DNA of 64,000 bases from Agrobacterium tumefaciens (GTDB lineage Bacteria > Pseudomonadota > Alphaproteobacteria > Rhizobiales > Rhizobiaceae): contig NZ_CP039889.1 in assembly GCF_005221325.1 (NCBI RefSeq), positions 2,182,501 to 2,246,500 on the forward strand. Reading direction: 5' to 3'. The number at the start of each line of letters is the position of its first letter. The first letter of the stretch is position 1. The notes beneath the pieces are model-generated. The model searched no databases and was not told the DNA's origin. It saw only the letters and a program-made list of their open reading frames with translations. Below are positions 51,521 to 61,485 of this stretch, piece after piece. Position numbers and translations under genes: made by a program.

Positions 51521-54500
51521 ATGGCAGCTATCCAGTTTATTGCGTTTATGGGGCAATCCAACGCGGACAATATGTTCAACCTCTATGGGGACAACGATTC
51601 CGGCGCTTCGGTTCTTGCGGCCGAGCTTTCGTCCTATCTCGGCATCTCCGGCGGTGTTTCGGCGTCCACGCTGAAAACAACGATCCAGGGCACGGGAACG
51701 TCGTCGAAATTTACGACCGCCAACAATGTGGTGGTCCAGGATTTTGCCAAGGGGGCAAGCGGCGTCGATGGCAATGCTTCCGATGCGCCGGGCGCGGATC
51801 TTCTCTGGTGGTATCCCGACACGAACACGCCCGGAGCACTGGCACAGGCTGCGATACAGGGCATCAATGCCTCGATTGCCGCCCTTGAGGCGCAAGGCTA
51901 TACGGTCGAGCTGAAAATCGTCTGGGCGCAGGGCGAGGCGGATGCCAAGCGCATCATGGACGGCACGAGCGACGTCGAGACCTATAAGGAAGCGACGGTC
52001 GAGGTGCTGGATTACATCCGCGCCCAGACCGATCCTGCCGCACCGGTTTTCATACAGGAGGTCGCCGATACGGCCTATACGGGTTCTGATGCCCGCTGGA
52101 ACGGAGGGCAGGATATCGTTCGCGAGGCGCAGCGCGAAATCGCGGCCAGTCGCGACGACATCTATATCGGTTCGATCACCGAAGATCTGCCGCTGAAGGA
52201 TCAGGTCCATACGGATAACGAATCCTACGAAGTGGTTGGAGGCCGGCTTGCCAATTACATCGCTTATACGGAAGGGTTGACCGGCACCATTTCAGGGCCG
52301 CGTCCTTCGCCGGACCCGGATGAGGTGATGGAGCCCGGCGATACGGCGCCTGTTGCCGTTGCCGACAGCCACATTACCGTGACCGAGAACCGGACGACGG
52401 TCAGCAGCACGTTCAATCTGCTTGCCAATGACAGTGATGTGGATGGTGACGTCCTGCGGGTGACGCAGGCAACCCATGGCTCCAAGGCTTCCGCCATTCA
52501 GGCAGCGGAAACCGCCGTCGCCGGCAAATACGGCACTTTTTATATCAGTCCGAATGGCAGCTATTATTACAAGGTGGACCCGACCCTCGCCGCCACCAAC
52601 GCCATCGCGGCCGGGCAGACCGCGGAAGACAATCTCACCTATCGAATTTCCGACGGGCGCGGTGGAACAGCCAGCGCCGTCGTCACGGTGACGATCACCG
52701 GTCTGAACGATGCGCCGACGGCGGTTGCCGACACCGCCTCGATCGTCAAAACCGTTTCGGGCAATGGCAATCTTCTGACCAACGATCTCGATCCCGATAC
52801 CGGCGACGTTCTTTCCGTGCTTTCCGGCAGCGCCGCCGGCGGAGCGATGCAGAGCGTGACGACCGGCGGAACCACTATTGTCGGCAGTTACGGATCGCTG
52901 ATCCTGAAAAGCGACGGAAGCTGGATCTATCAACCGAACCAGAGCAATGCTGCCGTCGCAGCACTTTCGGGCTCCGCATCGTTGTCGGAAGTCTTCAACT
53001 ATACCGTCCGCGACGGCGCGGGTCTCCAGTCCTCGGCATCGCTGACGGTTTCCATTCGCGCCTCCTCCACAGGTGGCGAGCCCCAACCGACGATCAGCGG
53101 AACGGCGGCAGCCGATACGCTGCGCGGCACGGCAGGCGCAGACGTGATTGCCGGCCTGGGCGGCAACGATACGATCAAGGGGCTTACCGGAGACGATATC
53201 CTCATCGGTGGCGACGGAAACGATTATCTGGAGGGTAACGAGGGCAACGACCGGCTTGTCGGTGGTGCAGGTGTCGATACGCTGAAAGGTGGTGCGGGTG
53301 CGGATACCTTCGTTATCAGCAGCATGAGCGAGATAGGAGATATCGTTTCCGATTTTCGGTCCGACGACTTCCTCGATCTTTCCGGCATTCTGGCAATGCC
53401 GACCGGAACGACGGGCGCGAGCGCACTTGCGGCGGGCTATATCCGTCTTTCACAATCGGGCGCGGATACCCTCGTCGAGGTGGACGTGGACGGCGCCTCC
53501 GGTCCCGGCGCCTTCGCAACGGTTGCGACGCTCAGCGGGATTACGGCGTCGAGTGTAAAGCCGGCGCAGTTCATCGTCACGCCATCGGTTCCGTCCGGGC
53601 CTGCCAATACCGCGCCGTCCGCGACAGGCGAGGCCCGATCCGTTTCGGAAGATGGTCCGGGCAACACGGTTTCTGGCAACCTGCTTGCCAACGATCAGGA
53701 TAGCGACGACGATATCCTCTCGGTCGCCTCGATCGTGATCAAGGGCGTGGCCTATTCGCTTGGCGCGTCGCAAAGCATTCAGACCAGTTATGGCGCGCTG
53801 ACGATTGCACCCAATGGTGACTATAGCTTTACGCCATCCGCAACCAATCCGATCGTCAACGCGCTATATTTCGATAATCTGGTCGAGAGTTTTGAATACA
53901 CCGTTTCGGATGGTCGCGGCGGAACCGCAAAGGCGAGCCTCTCGATCACGATTGCAGGCAGCAACGATGCGCCGGTGGCGGTCAGCGACACCGGCACCGT
54001 GTCTGTCAATGCCAGCGTGACCGGCAACGTCGTCGCCAACGACACAGATCCCGATGCCGGTGATTTCATGGCGGTGACCCGCGTGATGCATGGCTCGTTA
54101 AGCGTAGCCGTCACCGAAAACGACACACAATTGGCGGGTACATACGGCCTGTTGGTCATCGATTCCGACGGAACGTACAGTTACGTTCCCAATGTTTCCA
54201 ACCCGGCGGTTTCCGGCCTTTCTGGCGGTTCGACGCTGACCGAGACCTTCAGCTACACCATTCGCGATGAGACGGGTCTGCAATCGACGGCCAGTCTGGT
54301 TTTCACCATCAAGGGAGCGAACCACGCGCCGGTTGCCGCCGACGATACGGCGACAGCGACGGCAGCCGCGACCAATGCGACAGGAACTGTTCTCGGCAAC
54401 GATAGCGACGTCGATACCGGAGACGCATTGACGGTCCTGTCTGCCAGCGGCACCGGCGCAGCCGTCAACATCACGGGCGCGGGCAGCACAATTTCCGGCA

Positions 54501-55171
54501 GCTTCGGAACGCTTCTTCTGAAAGCGGATGGGAGCTGGAGTTACGATGTAAACGAGACCAATCCTTCAGTTGCAAGCCTGTCGGAAACCTCCAGTCTCAC
54601 AGATACCTTTCGCTACACGATCCGGGACAGCCAGGGGGCAACCGCGACGGCGACGCTGTCCCTAACGGTCAAGGGCGCGCCGGCTGGCGGCGGAACGGGA
54701 TATGGAACCCCGACCATCGTCGGGACAGACGCGGGCGAAACGATATCCGGCCTGGCGGGCAACGATATCATCGAAGGCAGGGGCGGCAATGATGTCATCA
54801 AGGGCAGGCTCGGCGATGACGTACTCGTTGGCGGCTCCGGCAACGACACGATGGAGGGCAATGAAGGCAACGATGTACTTTATGGCGGAACCGGCAATGA
54901 CCAAATGAAGGGTGGTGCGGGTGCCGATGCCTTCTGGTTCGGCAGCGGTCACGGTGCCGATATCGTGCATCAGCTGCGGGCCGATGACACCCTGGTATTC
55001 ACCAGCGATCTTTTTGTGTCCAAGGCCGCTTTGCTGGCGGCCGTAACGGTGGTTTCGGCAAATGAACTGTTGGTTGCGACGCCGGATGGCGGTTCGATCC
55101 AGTTCCTCGACACCACACTGAGCGATTTGCAAAAGAGCGGTTTCGCGGTCACAGACGGCTTGTTTGTTTAA
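51521..55171 (+). CDS. Secreted RTX protein with an SGNH / sialate-O-acetylesterase-like domain
   Basis: Protein of 1216 aa. Residues 1-~255 form an SGNH hydrolase: Ser13 in FMGQSNADN, Trp135-Gln137-Glu139 in VWAQGEAD and Asp227-His230 in DQVHTD, the set seen in SASA/CE6-type carbohydrate acetylesterases. About five VCBS-like repeats follow (e.g. [32 protein letters not shown]), and two RTX calcium-binding blocks at about residues 525-600 ([18 protein letters not shown]) and 1067-1140 ([18 protein letters not shown]). There is no Sec signal, as expected for type I export through the two genes upstream. Deacetylating the alginate outside the cell is the likely role, by context. Confidence 0.88.
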   Translation: MAAIQFIAFMGQSNADNMFNLYGDNDSGASVLAAELSSYLGISGGVSASTLKTTIQGTGTSSKFTTANNVVVQDFAKGASGVDGNASDAPGADLLWWYPDTNTPGALAQAAIQGINASIAALEAQGYTVELKIVWAQGEADAKRIMDGTSDVETYKEATVEVLDYIRAQTDPAAPVFIQEVADTAYTGSDARWNGGQDIVREAQREIAASRDDIYIGSITEDLPLKDQVHTDNESYEVVGGRLANYIAYTEGLTGTISGPRPSPDPDEVMEPGDTAPVAVADSHITVTENRTTVSSTFNLLANDSDVDGDVLRVTQATHGSKASAIQAAETAVAGKYGTFYISPNGSYYYKVDPTLAATNAIAAGQTAEDNLTYRISDGRGGTASAVVTVTITGLNDAPTAVADTASIVKTVSGNGNLLTNDLDPDTGDVLSVLSGSAAGGAMQSVTTGGTTIVGSYGSLILKSDGSWIYQPNQSNAAVAALSGSASLSEVFNYTVRDGAGLQSSASLTVSIRASSTGGEPQPTISGTAAADTLRGTAGADVIAGLGGNDTIKGLTGDDILIGGDGNDYLEGNEGNDRLVGGAGVDTLKGGAGADTFVISSMSEIGDIVSDFRSDDFLDLSGILAMPTGTTGASALAAGYIRLSQSGADTLVEVDVDGASGPGAFATVATLSGITASSVKPAQFIVTPSVPSGPANTAPSATGEARSVSEDGPGNTVSGNLLANDQDSDDDILSVASIVIKGVAYSLGASQSIQTSYGALTIAPNGDYSFTPSATNPIVNALYFDNLVESFEYTVSDGRGGTAKASLSITIAGSNDAPVAVSDTGTVSVNASVTGNVVANDTDPDAGDFMAVTRVMHGSLSVAVTENDTQLAGTYGLLVIDSDGTYSYVPNVSNPAVSGLSGGSTLTETFSYTIRDETGLQSTASLVFTIKGANHAPVAADDTATATAAATNATGTVLGNDSDVDTGDALTVLSASGTGAAVNITGAGSTISGSFGTLLLKADGSWSYDVNETNPSVASLSETSSLTDTFRYTIRDSQGATATATLSLTVKGAPAGGGTGYGTPTIVGTDAGETISGLAGNDIIEGRGGNDVIKGRLGDDVLVGGSGNDTMEGNEGNDVLYGGTGNDQMKGGAGADAFWFGSGHGADIVHQLRADDTLVFTSDLFVSKAALLAAVTVVSANELLVATPDGGSIQFLDTTLSDLQKSGFAVTDGLFV

Positions 55172-55832
55172 GCTGTCGCCGATGGTCTTATTATTCCTAT
55201 TTGCTGTGCCGACATGGCCCAAGCTTGGAACGTCGTATTCGATTGCCGACCCATGGGGACAACGACAACGGTATTAGGGCTGGCCACATTTGCTAAATTT
55301 CAAGTTGTAGTCGACGATTGCGTCTGGTCTTTTCTCCGCACGAAGAAGGAGATAGCGATGGTGTGGATGTCGAGTAGACAGTCACGGCCGGGACCGGAGG
55401 GAATGGCTATTGTTTCGCGCATGTCGCGGATAGTTGTGACTGCCCGTTCGAGTATACGTCGCTTCTGATAGCCATGGAGGTGATCCAGCCTGTTCGATCG
55501 CGGACAAGTTCGGCGTGTTCGGTTAGGATCATGGCATGAGGTTGCTGGGTCGACCAACGGGGTCAACGGAAGATCAAAGCCACATCTTGAGAACATGCTG
55601 TCATGCTGCTGCATCAGAATCGAACAGGGGCGATATCGATGTTTCGGTTATAATTACAATATTGTTTTAATATTTATCAGTATGTTGAAAAGATTTTTCA
55701 AGTGGAATATTAGGGTCGATGTAAACGCGGTCGACACCTTCTGGGTCACCCGTAAGAGCGATAGACGATAATTCGGGGAAGTCGTAAAAGTAATAAGCTT
55801 CGCTGGAGAGGGACGCAGGAGTCGCCCCTGAG
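55172..55832. other. 661-bp intergenic region after the alginate locus
   Basis: No gene with recognisable similarity was seen on either strand. A minus-strand open stretch at 55300-55614 (ILERAVTTIRDMRETIAIPSG) is not familiar. The region holds repeat copy 2 and an AT-rich patch (55650-55700). No clear terminator hairpin was found after the RTX gene. Confidence 0.4.
55743..55788 (+). repeat. 46-bp dispersed repeat, copy 2
   Basis: Identical over 46 bp and in the same direction as 21894-21939. It lies 45 bp from the end of the convergent antiporter gene. The stretch between the two copies (about 34 kb) contains the whole alginate locus. Confidence 0.9.
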
Positions 55833-57416
55833 TCACGCCTTCGCAGAAATTGCGCTGAGCTCTTCAAGATCGAGATCATGCTCAAGCTCTCTTAGCGTTT
55901 CGTCATCGATCTTTCCTTCTCGGCGCAAGCGAATGAGTTCCGTTCTGCCGGCGGCGACAGCCTGAAGAACGACATCGAAATGGGCATGAAGAAGTGGCGA
56001 ATATTTCTCGGTGCTTTCGGCATATTTGACACTTGCCGCCAGTCGATGTTCGTATCTCTTCAGGAGTTGCGGATGGATCAGTTCTCCGTTTCCATCATAA
56101 GCAAGCCCCTGAACAGTTGCAAACTGGACCTGCGCCATTGAGGCTTCGGCCTCACTCATCGTCATCGGTGCGCTCTCTGGTTCGATATTGCCAAGCCCAA
56201 CCCAAGCTATAATCCGTCCGAGCGTCGTTCCTTGTATGAGGACCGTTCCCACAATCACCGCGAAGGCCATGACCAGAATGAAGTCGCGTCCCGGGAAATC
56301 TTCCGGCAGGCTGAGAGCAAGCGCCAGCGTGACGACGCCGCGCATGCCTGCCCAACCGAGCGCTGTCACCCCTCCTGGTCCGAGGGGTTTCGAGCGAGCG
56401 AGTTGCAAGCCATGAAATAACCTGATGACGAAATCCGATGCGCATATCCACACGAACCGCGCGATGACGAGCGTAACGAGGATCGTCACCGCGGGGAGGG
56501 CCATCGAGCCAACCAGTGAGCCAAAGCCACCGCCACGTTCAACGACGTCCCGTAGCGACAGTCCTATCAGGATGAAAACCATTGCCTCCATGAGGAAAAC
56601 AAGAACGTTCCAGAATGACGTCCCGCGCATACGCGTCGCGGCAGACAGCACAGTATGCTGATGCCATGATGCAATCAATCCGGCGGTCACCGTAGCGATC
56701 ACACCGGACGCATGCATCTGTTCCGCCAAAAGATAGGCGGCCCACGATAGAATGGCCGTCGCAGCAATCATCAGATATTCGTCGCCTAGATGCCGGACCA
56801 GCTTTACCCACGCGAAACCGACAACCGCACCGATTGCCGCGCCACCTGCAGCCAGAAAGACGAATGCAGCGAGTGCTTCGGTGGTGCTGAATGTACTGCC
56901 GGCCGCAGCTGCCACGGCAAAACGAAAGAGTACGAGCCCGCTGGCATCATTCAGGAGGCTTTCTCCTTCCAGAAGGATCTGGAGGCGTCTGGGTATCTTG
57001 ACCCTTTCCAGCACGGCACGAGCCGAAACTGCGTCAGGAGGTGAGACGATAGCCCCAAGGGCAGCGCAGGCAGCCCACGGCAGGGACGGCATGAGGAGGT
57101 GAACAACAACGGTAATGACGACTGTCGTGAACAACACCGCGCCGATTGCGAGGGACGCAATGCCGAAGACATGCCGTTTCAAACGGTCCACGGCGATCGA
57201 CCACGCTCCATCGAGCAGCAGTGGCGGTAAGAAAATCACCAGAACCAGTTCCGGATTGACGGAGATCGTGGGCAAACCGGGGACGAATGCCAACGTTCCT
57301 CCGCCCATCAGAAGCGCTACGGATGGCGGCAGGCTCATGCGATGGGCGATGTAATGCAGCACGATAATGGCGAGAAACATCGCGATCACGAGTTCGAACA
57401 GATGCGTGCCGTCCAT
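55833..57416 (-). CDS. CPA1-family Na+/H+ antiporter (NhaP type)
   Basis: Protein of 527 aa from the ATG at 57416, preceded by GGGGGG. About twelve hydrophobic segments; LLMGGGTLAFVPGLPT, VLVIFLPPLLLDGAWSI, AALGAIVSPPDAVSARAV and LLEGESLLNDASGLVLFRFA are hallmark CPA1 blocks, the last with the conserved Asn-Asp of ion binding. GPGGVTALGWAGMRGVVTLA gives the conserved Arg. A hydrophilic C-terminal tail of ~120 residues probably regulates. It exchanges protons for Na+ or other cations in the inner membrane. Stands alone, separated from eut genes by 64 bp. Confidence 0.9.
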   Translation of the reverse strand: MDGTHLFELVIAMFLAIIVLHYIAHRMSLPPSVALLMGGGTLAFVPGLPTISVNPELVLVIFLPPLLLDGAWSIAVDRLKRHVFGIASLAIGAVLFTTVVITVVVHLLMPSLPWAACAALGAIVSPPDAVSARAVLERVKIPRRLQILLEGESLLNDASGLVLFRFAVAAAAGSTFSTTEALAAFVFLAAGGAAIGAVVGFAWVKLVRHLGDEYLMIAATAILSWAAYLLAEQMHASGVIATVTAGLIASWHQHTVLSAATRMRGTSFWNVLVFLMEAMVFILIGLSLRDVVERGGGFGSLVGSMALPAVTILVTLVIARFVWICASDFVIRLFHGLQLARSKPLGPGGVTALGWAGMRGVVTLALALSLPEDFPGRDFILVMAFAVIVGTVLIQGTTLGRIIAWVGLGNIEPESAPMTMSEAEASMAQVQFATVQGLAYDGNGELIHPQLLKRYEHRLAASVKYAESTEKYSPLLHAHFDVVLQAVAAGRTELIRLRREGKIDDETLRELEHDLDLEELSAISAKA

Positions 57417-57479
57417 ATGCCCCCCCAATCCGCGTCGGACTCATATCAAATGACGAGTTTCGTGAAAAAGCAACGGTAC

Positions 57480-58313
57480 TCATTTTTGCTGGCTTGAAGG
57501 AGTTCCGGCAATTATCACCAGCTCTTTAGGCGGCACCGCACCGTTCTGGTTTTCAAGAAGCGCTGTGATGGCAGCCTTGAGGCCTACACCGCTGACTCGG
57601 GTGCTCATCATATCCCTTGTAAGGGCGGTAATAATGTCGGCAGCTTCGCGGGTTGGTAAGCCGCCATCCCTGATGTTGGAGACACAGTTGCGGTTGGAAT
57701 CCGGGTTTCCCGACGCCGGGCCAAAAGTGATGTAGGCACCGAGACTGTCGGCAGATGAAAGCCCGGGACGTTCGCCCACAAGCACGATCGTCAATTCTGC
57801 GCCTAATGCCTCACCGATAGGATCACCAATTGCGACGCGCGCCTGATTAGCAAGGACAATTGGCGAGGACGCCAGGTTAAGAGATGCCAGCCTCGGAACA
57901 AGCGCCTCGATCAAAGGCACTGCATTGAGGTCAACCGCGCTAGACGAAAGGCCGTCCGCGACGATGATTGCGACATCGTAGCCTTCGATTGTCCTTTTCT
58001 GTTTGAGACGGGCCGTAGATTCTGCTGAAAGCTGCCGTCCAAGGTCAGGCCGCCGCACATAGATGCTGCGGTCACGTGCCATGCTGTCAACATTGACAAC
58101 CGAAAGGCCAAGGCGATCGAGCCTATCCGCTAGCGAGCGCCGGTCGACGCTTGTCCAGACTGCTTCACGCGCCCGCGCGTGGTCGAGAAGAAAGGCGAGC
58201 TGTGCGCGTGTCGGAAGGCCTGCCCCATGGCGGCCAAGCGAAACACGCGCATCGGTCATGTCCTTGAGGTTTACAGTTTTATCGCTGGCTGCCGGTTTGA
58301 ACATTTTCACCAT
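57480..58313 (-). CDS. eutC: Ethanolamine ammonia-lyase small subunit EutC
   Basis: Protein of 277 aa from the ATG at 58313; the GGAGG site lies in the last codons of eutB. TDARVSLGRHGAGLPTRAQLAFLLDHARAREAV is the canonical EutC start, followed by SRD-like LGRQLSAES, VAIIVADGLSSSAVD and ELTIVLVGERPGLSSADSLGAY, and NRNCVSNIRDGGL. With EutB it forms the adenosylcobalamin-dependent lyase that turns ethanolamine into acetaldehyde and ammonia. Only 277 aa and last in the operon; no eutA reactivase or shell proteins follow. Confidence 0.94.
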   Translation of the reverse strand: MVKMFKPAASDKTVNLKDMTDARVSLGRHGAGLPTRAQLAFLLDHARAREAVWTSVDRRSLADRLDRLGLSVVNVDSMARDRSIYVRRPDLGRQLSAESTARLKQKRTIEGYDVAIIVADGLSSSAVDLNAVPLIEALVPRLASLNLASSPIVLANQARVAIGDPIGEALGAELTIVLVGERPGLSSADSLGAYITFGPASGNPDSNRNCVSNIRDGGLPTREAADIITALTRDMMSTRVSGVGLKAAITALLENQNGAVPPKELVIIAGTPSSQQK

Positions 58314-58314
58314 C

Positions 58315-59706
58315 TTAGCCTCCAATCAGTTCGCTGTTTCGGACATAATTGGACAGCGCAACAGGCTCGCCAAACATCGCACCGTGGCGATCGGTCAGCC
58401 CGATATCAAACAGCCATTTCTCGAATTCCGGTGCGGGTGGTCGCTTCAGCGTCTCCCGGCAATAGACGGCATCGTGATGCGATAGCGACTGATAGTTGAG
58501 CATGATGTCGTCGGCGCCAGGAACGGTGATGACGAAGTTGACATTCGCGGCGCAAAGCAGAGTAAGCAGCGTGTCCATATCCTCTTGATCGGCGTCCGCG
58601 TGATTTGTGTAACAAACGTCAACACCCATCGGCAGGCCAAGGAGCTTTCCGCAGAAATGGTCTTCAATGCCAGCTCTGATAATCTGCTTGCCGTTGAACA
58701 GATATTCCGGTCCGATGAAGCCAACGACCGTGTTGACGAGCAGCGGGTCGAACTCGCGGGCGACCGCATAGGCGCGTGCCTCCATCGTCTGCTGGTCGAT
58801 GCCAAAATGTGCATCCGCCGAAAGAGCAGCTCCCTGACCTGTCTCAAAATACATGACATTGGCACCGGGTGGGCTGCGTTTGAGCGATCGCGCCGCCTCA
58901 TGCGCTTCCTTGAGCAACGCCAGATCGATGCCAAAACCGCGATTTGCCTTTTCCGAACCGGCCACCGACTGGAAGACGAGGTCGAGGGGCGCGCCTCTTT
59001 CCATTGCCTGCATCGCAGTCGTGATATGTCCAAGGCAACAGGTCTGGGTTGGGATAGCAAGCTTTTCCCGCAATTCGTCGAGCAGAGAGACGATACGAAT
59101 GTAGTCATCGGTCGCGTCGGTTGCCGGGTTGACACCAATCACGGCATCTCCGGACCCCATAAGGAGTCCGTCGATTGCAGAGGCGATGATGCCGCGGCTG
59201 TCATCCGTCGGGTGGTTGGGCTGATTTCGAGTGGAAAGCCGGCCCGTCAGACCTATCGTGTTTCGGAAACGCGTCACTACACGTCGCTTGGCCGAAACAG
59301 TAATCATGTCCTGCAGCCGCATGATTTTAGACACCGCAGCGACCATTTCCGGGGTGAGGCCCCATGTCACCGCCTCAAGCTGGTCCTGCGTCGTCTCGGG
59401 CCTCAGCAGCCACTCGCGGAATTCGCCAACGGTGAGCGAAGAGACCGGCCCAAACGCCGCCGCATCATGCCGGTCAGCGATCAGCCGTGACACCTCGTCT
59501 TTATCGGATGAGATCAGTTCTTCGCCAAGAAATGCCTTGAGCGGCAGTTCGGCCAGCGCCATCTGTGCGGCAAGCCTCTCGACAGGACCTTCTGCGGCGA
59601 TTCGTGCCAGTTGATCGCCGGAACGCTCCGGCGTTGCCTTCGCCATGAGAACCTTCAGGTTATCAAAACGAAAAACAGTTTTTTCGATCGTCATAGTGTA
59701 GGGCAT
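58315..59706 (-). CDS. eutB: Ethanolamine ammonia-lyase large subunit EutB
   Basis: Protein of 463 aa (family ~455). It starts MPYTMTIEKTVFRFDN or 12 bp later at a second ATG. FRFDNLKVLMAKATPERSGDQLA is the family start; AVTWGLTPEMVAAVSKIM, GSGDAVIGVNPATDA, and CLGHITTAMQAMERGAPLDL follow; the barrel ends with NCHA-type CYTNHADADQEDMDTLL. It carries the substrate and cobalamin site of the lyase. It overlaps closely with eutC (1 bp between stop and start) and follows the phosphatase gene by 8 bp. Confidence 0.94.
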   Translation of the reverse strand: MPYTMTIEKTVFRFDNLKVLMAKATPERSGDQLARIAAEGPVERLAAQMALAELPLKAFLGEELISSDKDEVSRLIADRHDAAAFGPVSSLTVGEFREWLLRPETTQDQLEAVTWGLTPEMVAAVSKIMRLQDMITVSAKRRVVTRFRNTIGLTGRLSTRNQPNHPTDDSRGIIASAIDGLLMGSGDAVIGVNPATDATDDYIRIVSLLDELREKLAIPTQTCCLGHITTAMQAMERGAPLDLVFQSVAGSEKANRGFGIDLALLKEAHEAARSLKRSPPGANVMYFETGQGAALSADAHFGIDQQTMEARAYAVAREFDPLLVNTVVGFIGPEYLFNGKQIIRAGIEDHFCGKLLGLPMGVDVCYTNHADADQEDMDTLLTLLCAANVNFVITVPGADDIMLNYQSLSHHDAVYCRETLKRPPAPEFEKWLFDIGLTDRHGAMFGEPVALSNYVRNSELIGG

Positions 59707-59714
59707 CGAATGGA

Positions 59715-60503
59715 TTACCGGTTGATGAGTGCCAGGGTTTTATGGTGGAGCTTTGCGTTGGCCGATGCCAAAACCCGTCCATCCGAATGAAATGACAGCG
59801 CGTTGCCCTGCCAGTCGGTGATAGAACCGCCTGCACCGGTCACGATCGGCACGAGAGCCATGTAGTCATAGGGCTGCAGACCCGTTTCGAGCGCAATGTC
59901 GCAATGGCCCGATGCGAGGAGGCCGTAAATGTAGCAGTCGCCTCCAAAGCGTCGCAGCTTCGTTGTCCTGGACAGGCGTTCGAAGCACGCAATGTCGGCG
60001 CCTACGAACATGTCGGGTGAGGTCGTATAGAACCGGGCGTCAGAAAGGTTTTCGTTGCTGCTGGTTCGTGCCGGTTTTCCGGCAAATACTGTTCCTCCCG
60101 GCCGTCCCAGCCACCGCTCGCCGGTTGCGGGAATATCGATTACGCCACAGTATGGTTTTCCCTGATAGGCTAGCGAGATGAGCGTGCCAAACAGCGGAAA
60201 GCCGGTGATAAAGCTCTTTGTACCGTCGATTGGGTCGAGCACCCATGTAAAGGCGTCGCCTTGCTTGACGCCAAACTCTTCGCCATAAATTCCATGGTCT
60301 GGAAAACGCGCCTCGATCATCTCGCGCAGATGTTTCTCGATTGCGCGGTCGGCGATCGTGACCGGGCTGTCGTCGAGTTTTGAGATGACGTCCAGTGGCG
60401 TCCTGAAATAAGAAAGCGCCAGCGGGCGTGCGGCGTTGGCGAGCGCTTCGGCAAAGGCGATGTAAGGTGCGACTTCTCGCAGGTGGATATCTTGGGTGGT
60501 CAT
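59715..60503 (-). CDS. Inositol-monophosphatase-family phosphatase (HisN-like)
   Basis: Protein of 262 aa with the metal-dependent phosphatase motifs: EEFGVKQGDAFTWVLDPIDGTKSFITGFP (residues ~73-101) holds motif A, including the DPIDGTKS block, and motif B lies in the C-terminal third (ALETGLQPYDYMALVPIVTGAGG). The FITGFPLFGTLI insert is that of histidinol-phosphatase/HisN members. In an operon with two kinase-fold proteins, it may remove a phosphate from an intermediate of ethanolamine-type metabolism rather than act in His synthesis. Start at 60503 shares one base with the upstream stop. Confidence 0.88.
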   Translation of the reverse strand: MTTQDIHLREVAPYIAFAEALANAARPLALSYFRTPLDVISKLDDSPVTIADRAIEKHLREMIEARFPDHGIYGEEFGVKQGDAFTWVLDPIDGTKSFITGFPLFGTLISLAYQGKPYCGVIDIPATGERWLGRPGGTVFAGKPARTSSNENLSDARFYTTSPDMFVGADIACFERLSRTTKLRRFGGDCYIYGLLASGHCDIALETGLQPYDYMALVPIVTGAGGSITDWQGNALSFHSDGRVLASANAKLHHKTLALINR

Positions 60504-61438
60504 CAGAGCGCTTTCAGGAAAAGGGGCCAGCGAGGGTCATGGATGATCGAGCGGGCGCGCATGTGTTTCCATATCCCGTATTTGTAAAAGTCAAAATCAA
60601 GTGTCGAAATCCGGTTCTGCACCATCGCCCATGTGCTCCACTTGATGTCTGCCAGCGCCTTGTGCACAATGAAACGGGCGTGAGATGCCTTGTTGTAGAG
60701 GCCGAAATATTCCTCGATGATTTCGCAGTCGATGTCCTCCGAATAGAACATTTCACCGCTCCAGATCGCCAGATCGTAGAGACGTTCATTGTTCGAGGCG
60801 TATTCGAAGTCGATGAGTTTGATCGACTTGTCGTCGCCGATCAGGAAGTTTCCTGGCATCGGATCGTTAAAGCACGGAACGAGATCAAGCCCGGAAGCCT
60901 CAAGTGCCGCGCGCGCATGCTTGTAGGACCGGAACAGCCAGTCGTGGTCGAGTGGCCAATGGCCGCCAAGTGCTCTCACTTGATCAAAATGCTCTTCAAT
61001 CATGTCGAAGACGGTTTTTGTCAGTGGCAGCGTAGGGGCTTCGTGAAACTGCCTGTACACACGCACCGCCTCGTTTCTGATCGCGGGGTCTGCGAAATCC
61101 TTATGGGTCGAGGCGCGGCGGCCGTCGATAAATTCAGCGATTTCGATATCGAGGTGATCGAGATAATCGAATGTCTTCGGCCCGACGCCGATCGCTTCAG
61201 CCTGCTTGCTCGCCGCAGCCGCAGCCTTGCGGTTGATGAACATCTCCGTGCCCCGGCCAGGGATTTTCAGAAAATACCCCAGGTCGTCACCTTCGACCTC
61301 GATGCGAAAATTGGTGTTGCTGATGCCTCCGGAGACCGGACGGTAGCGCAACCGCCTGCCTTCCCATGGTTTAACCTGGATGATTGCGGCCTCCAGCGCC
61401 CGTTCGGCATCGGATCGTGCCGTTCCCAGTTCGTTCAT
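60503..61438 (-). CDS. Choline/ethanolamine-kinase-like phosphotransferase
   Basis: Protein of 311 aa of the APH/LicA fold. VSGGISNTNFRIEVEG is the glycine-rich loop, YFLKIPGRGTEMFINR the Lys region, FNDPMPGNFLIG the Brenner catalytic loop (Asp, Asn; the usual HND is replaced by FND) and IKLIDFEYASNNERLYDLAI the metal-binding Asp with the choline-kinase-type FEYA segment. It probably phosphorylates an amino alcohol such as ethanolamine or choline (inference). It is 1 bp from the phosphatase gene; the two activities in tandem are odd. Confidence 0.82.
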   Translation of the reverse strand: MNELGTARSDAERALEAAIIQVKPWEGRRLRYRPVSGGISNTNFRIEVEGDDLGYFLKIPGRGTEMFINRKAAAAASKQAEAIGVGPKTFDYLDHLDIEIAEFIDGRRASTHKDFADPAIRNEAVRVYRQFHEAPTLPLTKTVFDMIEEHFDQVRALGGHWPLDHDWLFRSYKHARAALEASGLDLVPCFNDPMPGNFLIGDDKSIKLIDFEYASNNERLYDLAIWSGEMFYSEDIDCEIIEEYFGLYNKASHARFIVHKALADIKWSTWAMVQNRISTLDFDFYKYGIWKHMRARSIIHDPRWPLFLKAL

Positions 61439-61485
61439 AGGCTTGTTCCCGTTATCGTTTTTAGCCCGTTGTTATAAGTCTCTGC

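Noticed and set aside
52320..54720. Internal repetitive sequence within the RTX gene considered as tandem DNA repeats
   Set aside because: The repeats are protein-level VCBS and RTX modules with diverged DNA; no separate DNA repeat feature or CRISPR-like spacing is present.
55476..55490. Fifteen bases GGAGGTGATCCAGCC identical to the complement of the conserved 3' end of 16S rRNA
   Set aside because: No further rRNA-like sequence surrounds it on either strand, so it is not an rRNA fragment; taken as a chance match, though an extended anti-16S pairing site cannot be excluded.
60428..61477. Long open frame on the plus strand opposite the choline-kinase-like gene
   Set aside because: It is the antisense of a gene with clear kinase motifs, shows no family resemblance and arises from GC-biased codon use.
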